DNA from: Gemmatimonadota bacterium
GTDB taxonomy: Bacteria > Gemmatimonadota > Gemmatimonadetes > Gemmatimonadales > GWC2-71-9
NCBI GenBank assembly: GCA_003220985.1
Contig: QHTY01000063.1
Location: forward strand, 4,492 to 12,481
DNA length: 7,990 nucleotides
Direction of reading: 5' to 3'
Shown: one piece after another, positions 6,368 to 7,990 of the stretch
How positions within the stretch are numbered: position 1 is the stretch's first letter
Layout: each line of letters begins with the position of its first letter
Translations under genes and position numbers: made by a program
The notes under the pieces: model-generated
Databases searched by the model: none
What the model saw: only the letters and a program-made list of their open reading frames with translations
What the model was told of the DNA's origin: nothing

Positions 6368-6372
6368 CCTCC
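6368..6372 (-). promoter_or_regulatory. Ribosome binding site deciding the cytochrome start
   Basis: On the minus strand GGAGG lies 5 nt before the ATG at 6362. The upstream in-frame ATG at 6380 has no comparable element, so the shorter protein is preferred. Confidence 0.7.
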
Positions 6373-6460
6373 AGGACCATATCGAAGGGCGCGCGGCAAC
6401 ATGCGAGCCACCCACGAAACAGCGCGGGTCATATGGGCTTTATTCGGGGGGGGATTCCCT

Positions 6461-6480
6461 AATGTGACGGGTCGCACATT
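6461..6480. promoter_or_regulatory. CRP/FNR-family-like operator palindrome
   Basis: AATGTGA-N6-GCACATT matches the extended CRP consensus half-sites (AATGTGA-N6-TCACATT) at 13 of 14 positions. The outer six bases of each arm are perfectly inverted. It lies between the divergent cytochrome and peptidase genes, 98 bp from one start and 73 bp from the other, so it could serve either. The regulator is not in the window. The pattern is seen directly; the binding is inferred. Confidence 0.5.
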
Positions 6481-6540
6481 GTGCTTACTCGTGGTTGATT
6501 TGTTCGCGCTTATCCCGCCAAACCCAAACACCCATGATCT

Positions 6541-6548
6541 GGAGAGGA
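6541..6548 (+). promoter_or_regulatory. Ribosome binding site deciding the peptidase start
   Basis: GGAGAGGA is 5 nt before the GTG at 6554. It favours that GTG over far-upstream in-frame starts, including an ATG at 6326 that lies inside the cytochrome gene. Confidence 0.6.
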
Positions 6549-6553
6549 ATCGC

Positions 6554-7966
6554 GTGGTATCCGCGGCGCTCTTTCTTGCCCTGCTCGTTCAAGGTCCTCC
6601 GCCCGAGACGGCGCGCATCGTTACGGCGCATCAGTGGGCTGTGCGCCTTGGCCGCGACATGGGCGACTCGCTCTGGCCTGGCTTCCGTCCCGACACGATC
6701 CCGGTGCTCTATATCGTGCAAGGGCAGGGGACGTTGCTCCTGGGCTGGAGCGGCGACCTGCCCCAAGGGTTCCTGCCCATCGAGGGCGTCGCCGGATCGG
6801 GCTGGCAGGCAGCGGCCGACCGCGGTGCCGCGAGCACCGGGACCACGCTCGCCGGCCGTCCCACGGCGCAGGTCGTGGTCAACGACTCCGCGACCATCGC
6901 CGCGCTCGTCGGTCTCACCACGCACGAGGCGTTTCACGTCTTCGAAGCCGCATCAAGAAAGGAAGGCAGGCGCTTCGGTCGTGGAGAGAACGCGTTTCTC
7001 GTCACGAGCTATCCCGTGTTCGATTCGCAAAACGAATCGGGCATGGCGCTCGAAGGCCGGATCCTCGAGGCGGCGGCGGGAGGGCGGGGGGGAGGCGCGA
7101 CATCGAAAGCGCAGAAGCGCGCCCTCGCCCGGCAGTTCCTCGCGGTCCGGGAATCGCGCCAGCGCGCGCTCGGTGGCGACTTCGCCGAGTTCGAGCAGCT
7201 CGCCGAGCTCAATGAAGGGCTGGCGGAGTATACGCTGGTGCGGGCGGTGCAGCTCGCGGGGCGGCAGCGAGACTTCCCCGATCGCGCCGGCGCTCAACGA
7301 CTCCAGAGCGACAAGCTCGTCGCGCTGCACAAGCTCACCGAAAACGCCGCGCTCTCAATCCGTCTGCGGTACTACGCGACTGGGCCTGCGCTGGGCCTAT
7401 TACTCGATGCACTCGCCGGGGCGGCGTGGAAGACGCGTCTGATTGATGAGAATCTGACCGTGCAGGATGCGCTCGCCGACGCATCCGGCTATCGCAGTCA
7501 GGAGCTCGCGCTCCGCCGTCAGGCGGAATCGACGTTCGCAATCAAGAAGCTCCGCGCGGCGGCCGATTCCGGCGTGGGCCGCCTGCGCGCGTTCCGGCAC
7601 GCGCAAGTCGATAGCGTCCTCAGCGCGCCCGGTGTCCAGCTCGTCGTCACCGTCGAAGGTCGCTCCCTCGGCCTGTGCGGGATCGATCCGCAGAATCTTT
7701 TGCAAGTCGAGCCCGGGGTCCTGCTGCACACGCGCTGGCTCCAGGCGTGCGCGGGCGACGTGTTGCAGGCGACATTCAACACCCCGGTCGTCCAGGACCG
7801 CACTGCGCAGGTGCTGCGCGCCGTCATCGGCGCGGATTCTACCGTCAAAGTCACGACCGGAGCGGAGGGTGAAGTACACATCGAGTCTCCACTCGTCTCG
7901 TTGCGTGCGTCCAGAGCCGAGGTGTCGCGCGACGGGCGCGTGCTCACCGTGAAGATCAAATCGTGA
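6554..7966 (+). CDS. Secreted gluzincin-like putative zinc metallopeptidase
   Basis: A 470-residue protein from GTG 6554. A short hydrophobic signal (residues 2-12) is followed by a Pro-rich stretch. HEAFH at 124-128, in LVGLTTHEAFHVFEA, matches the HExxH zinc motif. NEGLAEYTLVRA at 220-231 resembles the downstream helix of MA-clan gluzincins, where a Glu is the third zinc ligand (E221 is the best candidate). YYATGPALGLLLDALAGAAW at 273-292 resembles the segment that follows this helix in Peptidase_MA-type proteins. The 92 residues between H128 and E221 are far more than the usual few tens and include a Gly/Arg-rich stretch (176-182). The C-terminal part, about 345-470, looks beta-rich and is unassigned. 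The catalytic set appears intact, but the exact family and substrate are unknown. It is divergent from the cytochrome. An N-terminus slightly upstream cannot be excluded. Confidence 0.75.
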   Translation: MVSAALFLALLVQGPPPETARIVTAHQWAVRLGRDMGDSLWPGFRPDTIPVLYIVQGQGTLLLGWSGDLPQGFLPIEGVAGSGWQAAADRGAASTGTTLAGRPTAQVVVNDSATIAALVGLTTHEAFHVFEAASRKEGRRFGRGENAFLVTSYPVFDSQNESGMALEGRILEAAAGGRGGGATSKAQKRALARQFLAVRESRQRALGGDFAEFEQLAELNEGLAEYTLVRAVQLAGRQRDFPDRAGAQRLQSDKLVALHKLTENAALSIRLRYYATGPALGLLLDALAGAAWKTRLIDENLTVQDALADASGYRSQELALRRQAESTFAIKKLRAAADSGVGRLRAFRHAQVDSVLSAPGVQLVVTVEGRSLGLCGIDPQNLLQVEPGVLLHTRWLQACAGDVLQATFNTPVVQDRTAQVLRAVIGADSTVKVTTGAEGEVHIESPLVSLRASRAEVSRDGRVLTVKIKS

Positions 7967-7990
7967 GCTCCGTTTACGATCACATTCCCG
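7963..7990 (+). CDS. Possible start of a further gene (3' end cut by window edge)
   Basis: A GTG at 7963-7965 overlaps the peptidase stop TGA in a GTGA junction, the same arrangement as between DUF2167 and the zinc-ribbon gene. The frame then reads VSSVYDHIP to the window edge. Only nine codons are visible and the upstream GAAGA is a weak ribosome binding site, so this is a suggestion from arrangement only. Confidence 0.3.

Larger units (their letters stand above)
6363..6553. other. Divergent intergenic region, cytochrome / peptidase
   Basis: A 191-bp gap holding the control signals for two divergent genes. I see a CRP/FNR-like palindrome (6461-6480) and ribosome binding sites for both genes, listed separately, and a run of eight G at 6446-6453. 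I could not find a convincing -35/-10 pair in either direction. Confidence 0.5.

Noticed and set aside
6446..6453. Run of eight G as a frameshift or phase-variation tract
   Set aside because: It lies between genes, so it cannot shift a frame. It might vary promoter spacing, but no core promoter is visible around it to support that.
5862..6467. Plus-strand open frame (201 codons) across the cytochrome's 5' half
   Set aside because: Antisense to the di-heme cytochrome, which has two CXXCH motifs in the other strand.
6326..6553. N-terminal extension of the peptidase to an ATG at 6326
   Set aside because: The extension would start inside the divergent cytochrome gene and run through the CRP-like site. 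The GTG at 6554 has a good ribosome binding site and begins a signal peptide.

Overview
The window is about 65% GC by eye and densely coding, with eight genes I can support. One more is possibly just starting at the right edge. The mix of families (LVIVD beta-propeller lipoprotein, DUF305, DUF2167, bacterial spondin-domain lipoprotein, di-heme oxidoreductase) suggests a soil or aquatic bacterium with a Gram-negative envelope. Gemmatimonadota is my best guess, by inference only: no rRNA or other phylogenetic marker is present. I found no tRNA, rRNA, CRISPR array, transposase or phage gene.

Layout. (1) 1-2008, minus strand: a two-gene unit. A secreted DUF305 protein is followed 8 bp later by an LVIVD-repeat lipoprotein that runs off the left edge; that gene has no stop in the window and is easily missed. 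(2) 2075-2548, plus strand: a small NTF2-like (SnoaL/DUF4440-type) lipoprotein, divergent from DUF305 across 66 bp. (3) 2675-5005, plus strand: a compact three-gene operon of a DUF2167 membrane protein, a membrane protein with a C-terminal zinc ribbon (4-nt overlap), and a spondin-domain lipoprotein (10 bp gap, its ribosome binding site touching the upstream stop codon). (4) 4996-5087: three exact tandem copies of a 17-bp unit that start inside the spondin gene's last codons, then a 32-bp perfect palindrome that probably terminates both converging units. (5) 5112-6362, minus strand: a di-heme c-type cytochrome lipoprotein of the DHOR family. (6) 6363-6553: a divergent intergenic region with a strong CRP/FNR-like palindrome. 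(7) 6554-7966, plus strand: a secreted gluzincin-like (HEAFH ... NEGLAEY) putative zinc peptidase, ending in a GTGA overlap with a possible next gene.

All eight products are predicted to be exported or membrane-bound, four of them as lipoproteins, so this is a block of cell-envelope functions. No pathway can be proved. The best candidates for a functional unit are the DUF2167/zinc-ribbon/spondin operon and the DUF305/LVIVD pair. I see no defence, mobile or secondary-metabolite system. The most interesting material is the unusual operon composition, the atypical metallopeptidase, and the small non-coding elements.
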